DNA of 64,000 bases, taken from NCBI RefSeq assembly GCF_000783395.1, contig NZ_JSFK01000001.1, positions 124,001 through 188,000 on the forward strand, written 5' to 3'. Origin of the DNA: Pseudomonas chlororaphis (GTDB lineage Bacteria; Pseudomonadota; Gammaproteobacteria; Pseudomonadales; Pseudomonadaceae). Below, in pieces: positions 49,806 through 60,305 of the stretch. The notes under the pieces are model-generated. The model was not told the origin of the DNA. It made no database searches and saw only the letters and a list, made by a program, of their open reading frames with translations. Position 1 is the stretch's first letter. Each line of letters starts with the position of its first letter. The translations under genes and the position numbers were made by a program.

Positions 49806-50330
49806 TCAACGCAGACCGCGTTGAGTCTCGTCCAGCTCACGGATGTACTTGAAGATCTTGCGGCTGGAAGCAGGAGGTTTGTTTTGCGCAACCTCGTGCT
49901 GAGCCTGACGGATCAGGGAACGCAATTGCTGGCGATCGGCGTCCGGGTACTCGACGACGAATTTTTCCAGCACGGCATCGTCGCCCGCGATCAGGCGATC
50001 ACGCCAGCGTTCGAGATTGTGGAAACGCTCGTTGTACTGACGAGTCGAGGCATCGAGTTGATCGAGCAAGGTCAGAATCGCGTCAGTGTCCTGATCGCGC
50101 ATCAGTTTGCCGATGAACTGCAAATGCCGTTTACGCGCGATGTTCGCGGTGTGCTTGGGCGCATCGGCCAAAGCCCGGCGCATCGCGTCGGTCAGTGGCA
50201 GTTTTGCGATCAAGTCAGGCTTGAGTGTTGTCAGGCGCTCGCCAAGGTCAACCAGAGCATGCAGCTCGCGTTTGACCTGAGATTTGCTTTTTTCTCCCGT
50301 ATCGAGGGAGTCGTCGTAAGAATCAACCAT
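49806..50330 (-). CDS. darP: DarP (YjgA) 50S ribosome biogenesis factor
   Basis: A 174-aa basic, helical DUF615 protein ([51 protein letters not shown]). E. coli YjgA/DarP binds late 50S particles and promotes assembly. ATG at 50330 is used: the frame remains open far upstream to 51320 but that is the reverse of pmbA. It is convergent with tldD, with a small GGGTGGC/GCCACCC hairpin at 49771-49794 between the two ends. Confidence 0.92.
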   Translation of the reverse strand: MVDSYDDSLDTGEKSKSQVKRELHALVDLGERLTTLKPDLIAKLPLTDAMRRALADAPKHTANIARKRHLQFIGKLMRDQDTDAILTLLDQLDASTRQYNERFHNLERWRDRLIAGDDAVLEKFVVEYPDADRQQLRSLIRQAQHEVAQNKPPASSRKIFKYIRELDETQRGLR

Positions 50331-50438
50331 GGTGGCAGTCCGCAAAGAAACGCCGCCATGATAACCAGTCGGGGGCCGCTTGTCCGGCCCGGTCGCTCGA
50401 TGACCCCAGCCGAAAGCAGAATTTGAGTGGAGATGAGC

Positions 50439-51785
50439 ATGAGTGCAGTTCAAAGCGTCGGCCCGCAGGCATTGCCGGCACTGCAGGAACAGGTCGAGCA
50501 GATCATCGCCGAAGCCAAGCGTCAGGGCGCCAGCGCCTGCGAAGTAGCGGTGTCGCTGGAGCAGGGCCTGTCGACGTCGGTGCGCCAGCGCGAAGTCGAA
50601 ACGGTCGAATTCAACCGTGATCAGGGTTTTGGCATCACGCTGTATGTGGGCCAGCGCAAAGGCTCGGCCAGCACCTCCGCCACCGGACCGGACGCCATTC
50701 GCGAGACCGTCGCCGCCGCACTGGCGATTGCCAAACACACCTCGGAAGACGAGGCCTCGGGCCTGGCAGATGCTGCGCTGATGGCCCGCGAGCAGCAGGA
50801 TTTCGATCTGTTCCACGAATGGGACATCACCCCGGAGCAGGCCATCGAGAAGGCTTTGCTCTGCGAAGCAGCAGCATTCGACGCCGATGCGCGGATCAAG
50901 AATGCCGATGGCACCACCCTCAGCACCCATCAGGGCTGCCGCGTTTACGGCAATAGCCACGGTTTTATCGGCGGTTACGCCTCGACCCGGCACAGCCTGA
51001 GCTGCGTGATGATTGCCGAGGCTGATGGCCAGATGCAGCGCGACTACTGGTACGACGTGAGCCGTCAGGGCGAATTGCTCGCCGATCCGGTGAGCATCGG
51101 TCAGCGTGCTGCGCAACGGGCCGCAAGTCGTCTGGGCGCGCGGCCGGTGCCGACCTGTGAAGTGCCGGTACTGTTTTCCGCAGAGCTGGCGGGTGGTCTG
51201 TTTGGCAGTTTCCTCTCGGCGGTATCCGGTGGCAGCCTGTATCGCAAATCGTCGTTCCTTGAGGGCACGCTGGGGCAGAAGCTGTTCCCGGAATGGCTGA
51301 CCATTGACGAGCGTCCGCATCTAATGCGCGCAATGGGCAGTGCTTCGTACGACGGTGATGGTCTGGCGACGTATGCCAAACCGTTCGTCGAAAAGGGCGA
51401 ATTGGTCTCGTATATTCTCGGTACCTACTCCGGCCGCAAGCTGGGAATGCCAAGCACCGCTAACGCGGGTGGCGTGCATAACCTGTTCGTCACCCACGGC
51501 GACGAAGACCAGGCGGCGCTGTTGAAACGCATGGGCCGTGGCTTGCTGGTCACCGAATTGATGGGCCATGGCTTGAACATGGTTACCGGCGACTATTCGC
51601 GCGGGGCGGCGGGATTCTGGGTCGAGAACGGTGAAATCCAGTTCGCGGTGCAGGAAGTGACGATCGCCGGCAACATGCGTGACATGTTTAAGCAGATTGT
51701 CGCGGTGGGTAATGATCTGGAGTTGCGCAGCAACATTCGCACGGGTTCGGTGTTGATCGAACGGATGACAGTAGCGGGCAGCTAA
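50439..51785 (+). CDS. pmbA: PmbA (TldE) metalloprotease subunit
   Basis: A 448-aa inactive partner of TldD with no HExxxH. It shares the TldD/PmbA fold ([43 protein letters not shown]-like block). ATG 50439 has GGAG 6 nt upstream; an earlier GTG/ATG lies within that site. A strong terminator follows. Confidence 0.94.
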   Translation: MSAVQSVGPQALPALQEQVEQIIAEAKRQGASACEVAVSLEQGLSTSVRQREVETVEFNRDQGFGITLYVGQRKGSASTSATGPDAIRETVAAALAIAKHTSEDEASGLADAALMAREQQDFDLFHEWDITPEQAIEKALLCEAAAFDADARIKNADGTTLSTHQGCRVYGNSHGFIGGYASTRHSLSCVMIAEADGQMQRDYWYDVSRQGELLADPVSIGQRAAQRAASRLGARPVPTCEVPVLFSAELAGGLFGSFLSAVSGGSLYRKSSFLEGTLGQKLFPEWLTIDERPHLMRAMGSASYDGDGLATYAKPFVEKGELVSYILGTYSGRKLGMPSTANAGGVHNLFVTHGDEDQAALLKRMGRGLLVTELMGHGLNMVTGDYSRGAAGFWVENGEIQFAVQEVTIAGNMRDMFKQIVAVGNDLELRSNIRTGSVLIERMTVAGS

Positions 51786-51801
51786 GCCTCAACCGTCACA
51801 C

Positions 51802-51838
51802 AAAAGGCGCGCCACCCCCATCGGGTAGCGCGCCTTTT
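51802..51838 (+). terminator. Terminator of pmbA
   Basis: AAAAGGCGCGC / GCGCGCCTTTT form an 11-bp stem and a run of six T follows. Confidence 0.9.
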
Positions 51839-51861
51839 TTATTGGCTCCCCACGAAACCCA

Positions 51862-51951
51862 TGTGGGAGCGAGCCTGCTTGCGAAAGCGATTTAACTGCC
51901 GACCGTCATGGTGAATGACGCGACGCCTTCGCGAGCAGGCTCGCTTCCACA
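51862..51951. repeat. REP doublet, slightly decayed
   Basis: TGTGGGAGCGAGCCTGCTTG and TTCGCGAGCAGGCTCGCTTC in inverted order; each arm carries a point change against the other copies in the window. Confidence 0.85.
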
Positions 51952-52000
51952 ATGAAGTTTGTGTAACCAGGCGCTCTTGTTTTGGTTCTCATTATCATCT

Positions 52001-52019
52001 AATAATAAATCTCATTATC
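52001..52019 (+). promoter_or_regulatory. Fur box upstream of fagA
   Basis: AATAATAAATCTCATTATC matches the 19-bp Fur consensus GATAATGATAATCATTATC at 14 of 19 positions, 17 bp before the fagA start. A second, overlapping CTCATTATCATCTAAT lies just upstream. Iron-dependent repression is expected. Confidence 0.75.
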
Positions 52020-52035
52020 GGATGAGCCCCGGATC

Positions 52036-52443
52036 ATGAGTTCTGCCTTGCACGAGCAGCCTTACCTCGAAAGCTGGCGCTGGATGAGTCGCCAGATCCG
52101 CTGCGCGATGGATCCTGACGAACCGCGCCTGATCGAACATTACCTGGCCGAAGGCCGGTATCTGTCTTGTTGCACCGCGACCTCGGCCTGGATGGTCGCC
52201 GAAACCTCTTTCCATTTGCTGCTCGACACCGCCACCGACATCGCCTTGCCGTGGCACTGGCGCAGCCTCTGCCTCGATCAAGCCTGGCGCCCGTTGCGTG
52301 AAATGGAGCGCCTGTCCCTGTGCAAATGCCGGCTCAAGCGCTGGCAACGCTACACCTGGCAGCTCGCCACTTGCGATCTGCTTCCCTCGATTCCTCTTAT
52401 TGAACTGGTGCAAGGATTTTCAGATGACCAAGACTCGTATTGA
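52036..52443 (+). CDS. fagA: FagA, iron-regulated protein
   Basis: A 135-aa Trp- and Cys-containing soluble protein (ESWRWMSRQIRCAMDPDEPRLIEHYL, CTATSAWM, LCKCRLKRWQRY). It fits by position and size the Fur-associated gene A found upstream of fumC and sodA in P. aeruginosa; its biochemical role is unknown. It overlaps fumC by 20 nt. Fur box immediately upstream. Confidence 0.85.
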   Translation: MSSALHEQPYLESWRWMSRQIRCAMDPDEPRLIEHYLAEGRYLSCCTATSAWMVAETSFHLLLDTATDIALPWHWRSLCLDQAWRPLREMERLSLCKCRLKRWQRYTWQLATCDLLPSIPLIELVQGFSDDQDSY

Positions 52444-53800
52444 GCGCGACAGCATGGGCGAACTGCAGGTGCCAGTGGACGCTCTCTACGGCGCGCAAAC
52501 CCAGCGCGCAGTGGATAACTTCCCGATCAGCGGCAAACCGATGCCGACGCAATTCATCCGCGCGCTGATACTCGCCAAAGCCGCCGCCGCCCGCGCCAAC
52601 GTCGAACTCAACCAGATCACTGCCGCTCAGGGCAAAGCCATCAGCGACGCCGCGCAAGGTTTGCTCGAAGGCGATTTCATGCAGCATTTCCCGGTGGACA
52701 TTTTCCAGACCGGCTCCGGCACCAGCTCCAATATGAACGCCAACGAAGTGATTGCCACCCTGGCCAGCCGTTTGCTCGGCGTACCGGTCAACGCCAACGA
52801 TCACGTCAACTGCGGCCAGAGCAGCAACGACATCATCCCGACCACCATCCACGTCAGCGCTGCGCTGGCCCTGCACGAAAAACTGCTGCCGGCGCTGCTG
52901 CACCTGGTGCAAGTCATCGAGCAAAAAGCCGGGCAGGTGCATCACCACGTCAAAACCGGCCGCACGCATTTGATGGATGCGATGCCGGTGCGCATGAGCC
53001 AGGTACTCAATGGCTGGGCGCAGCAGCTCAAGGCCAACATCGGTCACCTGCAAGACTTGCTGCCAAGTCTGCAATCGCTGGCGCAGGGCGGCACGGCGGT
53101 CGGCACCGGGATCAACGCGCATCCTGAATTCGCCGCACGATTCAGCCGTCAGTTGAGCCAGTTGACCGACGTGCAATTCACTCAGGGCAAGGATCTGTTT
53201 GCTTTGATCGGCTCGCAGGACACCGCCGTCGCCGTCTCCGGCCAGCTCAAGGCCACCGCTGTGTCGCTGATGAAAATCGCCAACGACCTGCGCTGGATGA
53301 ACTCCGGCCCGCTCGCCGGTCTCGGCGAAATCGAACTCGAAGCCCTGCAAACGGGCTCGTCGATCATGCCGGGCAAAGTCAATCCGGTGATTCCGGAAGC
53401 CACCGCCATGGTTGCCGCGCAAGTGATCGGCAACGATTCGGTGATCACCATCGCCGGTCAGTCGGGCAATTTCGAACTCAACGTGATGCTGCCGATCATC
53501 GCGCAGAACCTGTTGAGCAGCATCGAACTGCTGGCCAACTCCAGCCGCCTGCTCGGTGACAAAGCCATCGCCAGCTTCAAGGTCAACGAATCGCGCTTGA
53601 AAGAAGCGCTTTCGCGCAACCCGATTCTGGTGACCGCGCTCAACCCGATCATCGGTTACCAGAAAGCCGCCGAGATCGCCAAGCAGGCCTACAAGGAAGG
53701 CCGCGCGGTGATCGACGTCGCCATGGAACACACCGACCTGTCGCGCAGCCAACTGGAAGAGTTGCTCAATCCCGAGAAACTCACCGCCGGCGGCGTGTAA
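52424..53800 (+). CDS. fumC: Class II (iron-independent) fumarase
   Basis: A 458-aa fumarase C with the signature GSSIMPGKVN at 311-320 and the substrate-binding GSGTSSNMN and QSSNDIIPTT blocks. It needs no iron-sulfur cluster and keeps the TCA cycle running when iron is short. AAGGA lies upstream of ATG 52424. It is co-transcribed with fagA and sodM. Confidence 0.95.
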   Translation: MTKTRIERDSMGELQVPVDALYGAQTQRAVDNFPISGKPMPTQFIRALILAKAAAARANVELNQITAAQGKAISDAAQGLLEGDFMQHFPVDIFQTGSGTSSNMNANEVIATLASRLLGVPVNANDHVNCGQSSNDIIPTTIHVSAALALHEKLLPALLHLVQVIEQKAGQVHHHVKTGRTHLMDAMPVRMSQVLNGWAQQLKANIGHLQDLLPSLQSLAQGGTAVGTGINAHPEFAARFSRQLSQLTDVQFTQGKDLFALIGSQDTAVAVSGQLKATAVSLMKIANDLRWMNSGPLAGLGEIELEALQTGSSIMPGKVNPVIPEATAMVAAQVIGNDSVITIAGQSGNFELNVMLPIIAQNLLSSIELLANSSRLLGDKAIASFKVNESRLKEALSRNPILVTALNPIIGYQKAAEIAKQAYKEGRAVIDVAMEHTDLSRSQLEELLNPEKLTAGGV

Positions 53801-53827
53801 ACCCCGCAACCGCTTTGGAGGCTCACC

Positions 53828-54268
53828 ATGGAGCACTGGAAACGCACGATCGAACGGGCTAATCGCTGCTTCATGCTGGGCGAGCTGATCGACGCCCGTG
53901 AGGCTTACCTGCAAGCCCTGGCCCTGGCGCAAGTGTTGTTCGAACGCTGGGCAGATGCTGACGAAGCGGTGGCGGCTTGCGTGATCTCCCACCACAACCT
54001 GGCAGATCTGCACTTGCGCCTGAATCAGCCGGAGGAGAGCGCCGAATACCTCTGCGCCATTCATCAACGGCTGTTGCAGACCATGCAGGACGAACGCCAG
54101 CGCCTGGCATTGCGTGAAGCGGCGCTGCGCCAAAGCAGCAAGACCTACGTCGAACTGCTGAATTTCATCAGTGAGCACGGCGAATACCCGCGCACCCAGC
54201 GTCTGCTGCACCCGGATACCGGCAATGCGCGCCGCGCGCCTGCCCCACATCACCATGGAGTCCATTGA
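53828..54268 (+). CDS. OrfX of the fagA-fumC-sodM operon
   Basis: A 146-aa helical protein with TPR-like content ([48 protein letters not shown]) and a His-rich end (PHHHGVH). It occupies the place of orfX between fumC and sodA in P. aeruginosa. Function unknown. GGAGG lies upstream. sodM starts 1 nt after its stop. Confidence 0.82.
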   Translation: MEHWKRTIERANRCFMLGELIDAREAYLQALALAQVLFERWADADEAVAACVISHHNLADLHLRLNQPEESAEYLCAIHQRLLQTMQDERQRLALREAALRQSSKTYVELLNFISEHGEYPRTQRLLHPDTGNARRAPAPHHHGVH

Positions 54269-54269
54269 A

Positions 54270-54881
54270 ATGGCTTTTACCTTGCCTGCCTTGCCTTACG
54301 CCTACGACGCCCTGGAACCGCATATCGATGCGCAAACCATGGAGATTCACTACACCAAGCATCACCAGACCTACATCAACAACCTCAACGCAGCGGTAGA
54401 AGGCACTGAATACGCTGAGTGGACGGTAGAAAAACTGGTCGCCAGTGTTAAGGATCTGCCGGAAAAACTCCGCGCGGCGGTGATCAATCAGGGCGGCGGT
54501 CACGCCAACCATTCGCTGTTCTGGGAAGTGATGGTGCCCAACGGTGGCGGCAAGCCGGATGGCGCGCTGGCCAAGGCCATCGATGAACATCTGGGCGGCC
54601 TCGACAGTTTCAAGGAAGCCTTCACCAAAGCCGCACTGACCCGATTCGGCAGCGGCTGGGCCTGGCTCAGCGTGACCCCGGAGAAAAAACTGATCGTGGA
54701 AAGCAGCGGCAACCAGGACAGTCCGTTGATGAACGGCAACACGCCGATCCTCGGTCTCGATGTCTGGGAGCACGCCTATTACCTGCGCTATCAGAACCGT
54801 CGCCCGGAATACATCAACGCGTTCTACAACGTGATCAACTGGCCTGAAGTGGCTGCGCGCTATCAGGCCGCGCTGGTTTAA
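54270..54881 (+). CDS. sodM: Manganese superoxide dismutase
   Basis: A 203-aa SOD with the Mn/Fe signature DVWEHAYY at 164-171 and the metal ligands H-x3-H ([13 protein letters not shown]) and H in HANHSLFW. The operon context and the [14 protein letters not shown] residues fit the Mn enzyme (SodA/SodM) made under iron limitation. GGAG lies 9 nt upstream of ATG 54270. Confidence 0.95.
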   Translation: MAFTLPALPYAYDALEPHIDAQTMEIHYTKHHQTYINNLNAAVEGTEYAEWTVEKLVASVKDLPEKLRAAVINQGGGHANHSLFWEVMVPNGGGKPDGALAKAIDEHLGGLDSFKEAFTKAALTRFGSGWAWLSVTPEKKLIVESSGNQDSPLMNGNTPILGLDVWEHAYYLRYQNRRPEYINAFYNVINWPEVAARYQAALV

Positions 54882-54911
54882 GTCTTCTATAAAAACAATC
54901 CAAGGCTGACT

Positions 54912-55805
54912 ATGGGCACTGAAACACTGGCGATCGGAAGTGGGCGTATGTTTCGTTACGCAGTGGGATCGCTATTGCTATTGGCGGGCATGACCTTGTT
55001 GGTCACCCACGGGCTGGAATGGCTGAATCTCGAGCCGAGGCTGTCGCGGGCATTGCAGGGCGGTGCGATTTGCGCCCTTGGCACGGCACTTGGCGCTGTG
55101 CCGGTGCTGGTGATTCGGCGCATGCCCCAGGCACTCAGCGATACGCTGCTGGGTTTTGGCGCCGGGGTGATGCTGGCGGCGACGGCGTTTTCGCTGATCG
55201 TGCCGGGCATCGCTGCCGCCGAAAGCCTCGGCCTGACTCCATGGGGTGCCAGTGGCCTGATCTGCTTCGGCATCATGCTCGGTGCGTTTGGCCTGTATCT
55301 GGTTGATCGCAAGGTGTCGGGCGCGTCCCCGGAAATGCTCGTCGGCACCGTCGAGCATCCGGTGATACCGCCGCGGATCTGGCTGTTCGTGTTCGCCATC
55401 ATTGCCCATAACATTCCTGAAGGCATGGCCGTTGGCGTTTCTGCTGGCGGCGGCATGCCTGATGCGGACAGTCTGGCCATGGGCATCGCCTTGCAGGATG
55501 TGCCGGAAGGTCTGGTGATTGCGCTGGTGTTGGCCGGGGCGGGGATGTCGCGGGTCAAGGCGTTTCTGATCGGCGCGGCGTCAGGTCTGGTCGAGCCGGT
55601 GTTTGCGCTGTTGTGCGCGTGGCTGGTCAGTCTGGCGCAGGTGTTGTTGCCGTTAGGTCTGGCACTGGCGGCGGGGGCGATGTTGCTGGTGGTGACCCAC
55701 GAAGTGATTCCCGAGTCGCGACGCAATGGTCATGAAAAACTGGCCAGTCTTGGTCTGTTGATCGGGTTTTGTCTGATGATGGTGATGGATACGGCGTTGG
55801 GTTGA
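54912..55805 (+). CDS. ZIP-family metal ion transporter
   Basis: A 297-aa membrane protein with about eight helices and the two ZIP metal motifs HNIPEG (helix IV) and QDVPEG (helix V). ZIP proteins import Zn, Mn or Fe. Its position 30 bp after sodM suggests manganese supply for the SOD, but this is inference. It may be part of the Fur-regulated unit; no terminator is seen between. Confidence 0.88.
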   Translation: MGTETLAIGSGRMFRYAVGSLLLLAGMTLLVTHGLEWLNLEPRLSRALQGGAICALGTALGAVPVLVIRRMPQALSDTLLGFGAGVMLAATAFSLIVPGIAAAESLGLTPWGASGLICFGIMLGAFGLYLVDRKVSGASPEMLVGTVEHPVIPPRIWLFVFAIIAHNIPEGMAVGVSAGGGMPDADSLAMGIALQDVPEGLVIALVLAGAGMSRVKAFLIGAASGLVEPVFALLCAWLVSLAQVLLPLGLALAAGAMLLVVTHEVIPESRRNGHEKLASLGLLIGFCLMMVMDTALG

Positions 55806-55817
55806 AGTAGATCAACA

Positions 55818-55872
55818 GATCGCAGCCTTCGGCAGCTCTTACGGGGAAGATTTGTGCGTCGCGGGCTGCGAT
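55818..55872 (+). repeat. Degenerate repeat acting as terminator
   Basis: GATCGCAGCCTTCGGCAGCT begins a known Pseudomonas repeat as I recall it. ATCGCAGCC (55819) pairs with GGCTGCGAT (55864), and TTTTTTG follows. It probably terminates the ZIP transcript. Confidence 0.6.
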
Positions 55873-55888
55873 TTTTTGCCTCAGGTTT

Positions 55889-56164
55889 TCAACCACCTTC
55901 GCCGAAGTAGTCGTTGATCAGATCAACCAATGCCTGCAAGGCTTCATCAGCCTGTTCACCCTCGGTACTCAGTTGGATGACCGTACCCTTGCCGGCAGCT
56001 AGCATCATCATGGCCATGATGCTTTTTCCGTCGACCATGGATTCGGGAGTGCGCCCGACTCTGATAGTACAATTCTTGAACTCGCCAGCAACCCCGACGA
56101 ACTTGGCCGATGCGCGGGCATGCAGGCCCAGTTTGTTGATGATTTCGATTTCCAGAGCAGGCAT
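55889..56164 (-). CDS. ptsO: Nitrogen PTS phosphocarrier NPr
   Basis: A 91-aa HPr-family protein with the phosphorylated His15 in LGLHARAS and the regulatory Ser in MVDGKSIMAM. NPr passes phosphate from PtsP (not in the window) to PtsN. It follows rapZ after 15 bp on the minus strand and is the last gene of the rpoN cluster. Confidence 0.94.
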   Translation of the reverse strand: MPALEIEIINKLGLHARASAKFVGVAGEFKNCTIRVGRTPESMVDGKSIMAMMMLAAGKGTVIQLSTEGEQADEALQALVDLINDYFGEGG

Positions 56165-56179
56165 CGCGGTGTGAATCCT

Positions 56180-57037
56180 TTAAGTGAGGTCGCGGTGGCG
56201 AACCTGGACGTTCTTCAGGGTTTTCTGCAGGGCCTGACCCAGGCGTTCGGTCAGGTAGACGGAGCGGTGATGCCCGCCGGTGCAGCCAATGGCAATGGTG
56301 ACGTAGGCACGGTTGCTGGCGGCAAAGCGCGGCAGCCACTTGTGCAGGTAGGTGAAAATGTCCTGGAACATTTCTTCGACCTCCGGCTGTGCCGCCAAGT
56401 ATTCGGCCACCGGCGCATCAAGACCCGATTGCGCACGCAGTTCCGGCTTCCAGTACGGATTGGGCAGGCAGCGCACATCGAAGACCAGATCGGCGTCTAC
56501 CGGCATGCCGCGCTTGAAGCCAAATGACTCGACCAGAAATGCCGTGCCCGGCTCCGGCTGATTCAGCAGGCGCAGCTTGATGGAGTCGCGCAATTGATAC
56601 AGGTTGAGGTTGGTGGTGTTGATTTTCAGATCGGCGAGGTCGGCGATCGGGCCGAGCAGGGCGGTTTCATCCTGGATCGCCTCGGCCAGTGAGCGGTTGG
56701 CGTTGCTCAGCGGATGGCGACGGCGAGTCTCGGAAAAACGCTTGAGCAGGGTTTCTTCGTCGGCATCCAGATACAGCACATCGCACTGGATGTGCTTGGC
56801 CCGGACATCTTCAAGCAGTTCGGGAAAGCGCGTCAGATGACTCGGCAGGTTGCGCGCATCGATCGATACGGCCACCAGCGGCTGCGCCAGCTCAGTGTGA
56901 ATCAGCGCACGTTCGGCCAGTTCCGGCAGCAAGCCTGCCGGCAGGTTGTCGATGCAGTAGTAACCGTTGTCCTCAAGGACATCCAGTGCGGTACTTTTAC
57001 CCGAGCCGGAGCGGCCACTGACGATGATCAAGCGCAT
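56180..57037 (-). CDS. rapZ: RNase adapter protein RapZ
   Basis: A 285-aa P-loop protein with Walker A GRSGSGKS at 8-15 and the C-terminal RapZ domain ([16 protein letters not shown]). In E. coli RapZ binds the GlmZ/GlmY RNAs and guides RNase E to control glmS. The gene position between ptsN and ptsO is the usual one. Confidence 0.94.
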   Translation of the reverse strand: MRLIIVSGRSGSGKSTALDVLEDNGYYCIDNLPAGLLPELAERALIHTELAQPLVAVSIDARNLPSHLTRFPELLEDVRAKHIQCDVLYLDADEETLLKRFSETRRRHPLSNANRSLAEAIQDETALLGPIADLADLKINTTNLNLYQLRDSIKLRLLNQPEPGTAFLVESFGFKRGMPVDADLVFDVRCLPNPYWKPELRAQSGLDAPVAEYLAAQPEVEEMFQDIFTYLHKWLPRFAASNRAYVTIAIGCTGGHHRSVYLTERLGQALQKTLKNVQVRHRDLT

Positions 57038-57039
57038 GA

Positions 57040-57504
57040 TTAGTGCCCGTTCTGCTCGTCCAGGACAACCTGATACAAGGCTTCGTTGCTCGCAGCGCTG
57101 CGCAGTTTATCGCGCACGTCCTTGCGATCGAGCATGCTGGCGATCTGACGCAGCAACTCCAGGTGCGCATCGGTAGCGGCTTCCGGGACCAGCAATACGA
57201 ACAGCAGGTCAACCGGGGCGCCATCGATGGCGTCGAAATCGATTGGCGCTTCAAGGTGCATCAAGGCGCTGATAGGCGACTGGCAACCCTTGAGACGGCA
57301 GTGAGGAATGGCGATGCCGTTACCAAAACCGGTGGAGCCGAGTTTTTCACGGGCAATCAACGCCTCGAAGACATCTTGCATCTCCAGATCCGGCACTTCG
57401 CGGGCGATCAGGTTGGCAATTTGTTCGAGGGCTTTCTTTTTACTGCCGCCCGGCACGTTCACGAGGGAACGGCCGGGGGTCAGGATGTTTTCAAGTCGGA
57501 TCAT
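57040..57504 (-). CDS. ptsN: Nitrogen PTS EIIA protein
   Basis: A 154-aa EIIA-Ntr with the phosphorylated His68 in [10 protein letters not shown]. It regulates potassium transport, polyhydroxyalkanoate and carbon control in Pseudomonas according to its phosphorylation state. The rapZ start lies 2 bp after its stop, so the two are coupled. Confidence 0.95.
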   Translation of the reverse strand: MIRLENILTPGRSLVNVPGGSKKKALEQIANLIAREVPDLEMQDVFEALIAREKLGSTGFGNGIAIPHCRLKGCQSPISALMHLEAPIDFDAIDGAPVDLLFVLLVPEAATDAHLELLRQIASMLDRKDVRDKLRSAASNEALYQVVLDEQNGH

Positions 57505-57516
57505 GGGGTGGGGGGG

Positions 57517-57825
57517 TTATCGACCGGTAGCGCCCTGGAGGAGGCTCTGGGTCTTTTCCTTATGCTTTTTGAGTTGGCGATCCAGCTTGTCGGTCAGTGA
57601 GTCGATCGCAGCATACATATCAGTATCTTCTGCGTTGGCGACCACTTCGCTGCCGGGGATATGCAAGGTGGCTTCGATTTTCTGCTTCAGCTTTTCGACG
57701 CACATCGTGACTTGCACGTTGGTGATCTTGTCGAAATGGCGCTCCAGTCTTTGGAGTTTTTCCTCGATATAGGAACGCAGAGGTTGGGTCACTTCCAGTT
57801 GGTGTCCACTGATGTTGACTTGCAT
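57517..57825 (-). CDS. hpf: Ribosome hibernation promoting factor (short form)
   Basis: A 102-aa HPF (MQVNISGHQLEVTQPLRSYIEEKL.., MYAAIDSLTDKLDRQLKKHKEK). It binds the 30S decoding region and helps form 100S dimers in stationary phase. ATG 57825 has AGGAGA upstream; the frame to 57879 is not part of the gene. Directly downstream of rpoN. Confidence 0.94.
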   Translation of the reverse strand: MQVNISGHQLEVTQPLRSYIEEKLQRLERHFDKITNVQVTMCVEKLKQKIEATLHIPGSEVVANAEDTDMYAAIDSLTDKLDRQLKKHKEKTQSLLQGATGR

Positions 57826-57898
57826 ACAGCTTCTCCTTCGTTGCCAGTGCATAAAGCGGCAGGCTGGATAGCCTGCCACTGGAACGCTGTAACGTGGC

Positions 57899-59392
57899 TT
57901 ACATCAACCGCTTGCGTTCGCTCGAAGGCGCGATCCCTAAGGATTCGCGGTACTTGGCGACGGTGCGGCGAGCCACCTGAATGCCTTGTGCCTCCAGTAA
58001 ACCAGCGATCTTGCTGTCACTCAACGGCTTTTTCTGATTTTCCGCTGCAACCAGTTTTTTGATGATCGCGCGGATCGCTGTGGACGAGCATTCGCCGCCT
58101 TCGGAGGTGCTGACGTGGCTGGAGAAAAAGTATTTCAACTCATAAATACCGCGCGGGGTATGCATGAATTTCTGTGTGGTCACCCTTGAAATCGTTGATT
58201 CGTGCATGCCGACCGCTTCGGCGATGTCGTGCAGGACCAGCGGCTTCATGGCTTCGTCGCCGTACTCCAGAAAACCGCGTTGATGCTCGACGATCTGGGT
58301 GGCAACTTTCATCAGGGTTTCGTTGCGGCTTTGCAGGCTCTTGATGAACCAGCGAGCTTCCTGCAACTGATTGCGCATGAAAGTGTTGTCGGCGCTGGTG
58401 TCGGCGCGACGGACGAAACCGGCGTACTGGGCGTTGACGCGCAGGCGCGGCACCGATTCCTGATTGAGCTCGACCAGCCAGCGCTCGTTGTCCTTGCGCA
58501 CGATCACGTCAGGGACGACGTATTCGGCTTCAGTGGACTCGATCTGGGAGCCCGGACGCGGATTGAGGCTTTGCACCAGTTCGATGACCTGACGCAGTTC
58601 GTCTTCCTTGAGCTTCATGCGCCGCATCAACTGGCTGTAGTCGCGGCTGCCGAGCAGATCGATGTAATCGCTGACCAAGCGTTTCGCTTCAGCCAGCCAA
58701 GGCGTCTTGGCTGGCAGTTGGCGTAATTGCAGCAGCAGGCACTCGCCGAGGTTGCGCGCGCCGATGCCGGCCGGTTCAAACTGCTGGATGCGGTGCAGGA
58801 CGGCTTCGATTTCGTCCAGTTCGATATCCAGTTCCGGGTCGAATGCCTCAAGGATCTCTTCGAGGGTTTCGTCCAGGTAACCCTGATTGTTGATGCAATC
58901 GATCAGGGTCACGGCGATCAGGCGATCGGTGTCGGACATCGGTGCGAGGTTCAGTTGCCACAGCAGGTGGCTTTGCAGGCTCTCGCCGGCGGAGGTGCGA
59001 GTAGTGAAGTCCCATTCGTCATCATCGCTGCTGGGCAGGCTGCTGGCGCTGGTCTGGTAAACGTCTTCCCAAGCGGTATCGACGGGAAGTTCGTTGGGGA
59101 TACGCTCGCTCCAGTCACCTTCCTCAAGGTTGTCCACCGTGGGTGCGGTTTCCTGATAGGAGGGTTCCTGGATTTCGGTATTGGGCTTTTGTTCGGCGTT
59201 GTCGGCCATGGGGTCGGAATTGTCGAAGTCGTCGCCTTCTTCCTGGCGTTCGAGCATCGGATTGGATTCCAGAGCCTCCTGGATTTCCTGTTGCAGATCC
59301 AGGGTCGACAATTGGAGCAGGCGGATGGCCTGTTGCAGCTGCGGTGTCATCGTCAGCTGCTGGCCCATTCTCAAGACTAGCGATGGTTTCAT
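57899..59392 (-). CDS. rpoN: RNA polymerase sigma-54 factor
   Basis: A 497-aa sigma54: Gln/Leu-rich region I ([20 protein letters not shown]), acidic region II (about 55-110), core-binding region, HTH, and the RpoN box [10 protein letters not shown] at 474-483. It directs transcription from -24/-12 promoters for nitrogen use, motility and others. Placed between lptB and hpf, as in other gammaproteobacteria. Confidence 0.97.
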   Translation of the reverse strand: MKPSLVLRMGQQLTMTPQLQQAIRLLQLSTLDLQQEIQEALESNPMLERQEEGDDFDNSDPMADNAEQKPNTEIQEPSYQETAPTVDNLEEGDWSERIPNELPVDTAWEDVYQTSASSLPSSDDDEWDFTTRTSAGESLQSHLLWQLNLAPMSDTDRLIAVTLIDCINNQGYLDETLEEILEAFDPELDIELDEIEAVLHRIQQFEPAGIGARNLGECLLLQLRQLPAKTPWLAEAKRLVSDYIDLLGSRDYSQLMRRMKLKEDELRQVIELVQSLNPRPGSQIESTEAEYVVPDVIVRKDNERWLVELNQESVPRLRVNAQYAGFVRRADTSADNTFMRNQLQEARWFIKSLQSRNETLMKVATQIVEHQRGFLEYGDEAMKPLVLHDIAEAVGMHESTISRVTTQKFMHTPRGIYELKYFFSSHVSTSEGGECSSTAIRAIIKKLVAAENQKKPLSDSKIAGLLEAQGIQVARRTVAKYRESLGIAPSSERKRLM

Positions 59393-59579
59393 GGCAGGGG
59401 CTTAACACCTTATTCGCCGGCGCTATGCGCCATCCACTACAGGGCGCCGAAGCGCCAAACTTAAGCAAATTATATGCCTGAAACTGAAGTGTTTGCCTAG
59501 AGCGCTGTAACAATTAAAGCGTATTAATTCCTGCTTGAATCGATACAGCGCCCCGGCGGCGCACTGGGCACTGTTACGC

Positions 59580-60305
59580 TTACAGGCGGAACTCGTGGCC
59601 CAGATACACTTCCTTGACCAGATCGTTGGCCAGGATGGTTTCTGCGTCGCCTTCAGCGATCAGTTGACCATCGTTGACGATGTAAGCGGTTTCGCAGATG
59701 TCCAGTGTCTCTCGAACGTTGTGGTCGGTGATCAACACACCGATACCCTTGGCCTTGAGGTGGTGGATGATCTGCTTGATGTCGCCGACCGAAATCGGGT
59801 CGACACCGGCGAACGGTTCGTCGAGCAGGATGAATTTCGGTGCCGTTGCCAGCGCGCGAGCGATTTCCACCCGGCGGCGTTCACCACCGGACAGGCTCAT
59901 ACCGAGGTTGTCGCGGATGTGGCTGATGTGGAATTCCTGCAGCAGGCTTTCCAGCTCTTTGCGGCGACCGGCCTTGTCGAGCTCCTGACGGGTCTCGAGG
60001 ATGGCCATGATGTTGTCGGCCACCGACAGTTTGCGGAAGATCGACGCTTCTTGCGGCAGATAGCCGATCCCGGCCTTTGCACGGCCGTGCATTGGCTGGT
60101 GGCTGACATCCAGATCATCGATCAGTACGCGGCCCTGATCGGCCTGTACCAGGCCGACGATCATGTAGAAGCACGTGGTCTTGCCGGCACCGTTCGGGCC
60201 GAGCAGACCGACGATCTGGCCGCTGTCGATCGACAGGCTGACGTCACGCACGACCTGGCGGCTTTTATAGGCCTTGGCCAGGTGCTGAGCTTTCAGAGTT
60301 GCCAT
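59580..60305 (-). CDS. lptB: LPS export ABC ATPase LptB
   Basis: A 241-aa ATPase with Walker [10 protein letters not shown], signature LSGGERRR and Walker [13 protein letters not shown]. It powers LptFG extraction of LPS from the inner membrane. The start overlaps the lptA stop by one base (TAATG). Confidence 0.97.
   Translation of the reverse strand: MATLKAQHLAKAYKSRQVVRDVSLSIDSGQIVGLLGPNGAGKTTCFYMIVGLVQADQGRVLIDDLDVSHQPMHGRAKAGIGYLPQEASIFRKLSVADNIMAILETRQELDKAGRRKELESLLQEFHISHIRDNLGMSLSGGERRRVEIARALATAPKFILLDEPFAGVDPISVGDIKQIIHHLKAKGIGVLITDHNVRETLDICETAYIVNDGQLIAEGDAETILANDLVKEVYLGHEFRL

Noticed and set aside
49806-51320. 504-codon minus frame containing darP
   Set aside because: Only the last 174 codons are DarP. 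The rest overlaps pmbA antisense and there is a natural ATG at 50330.
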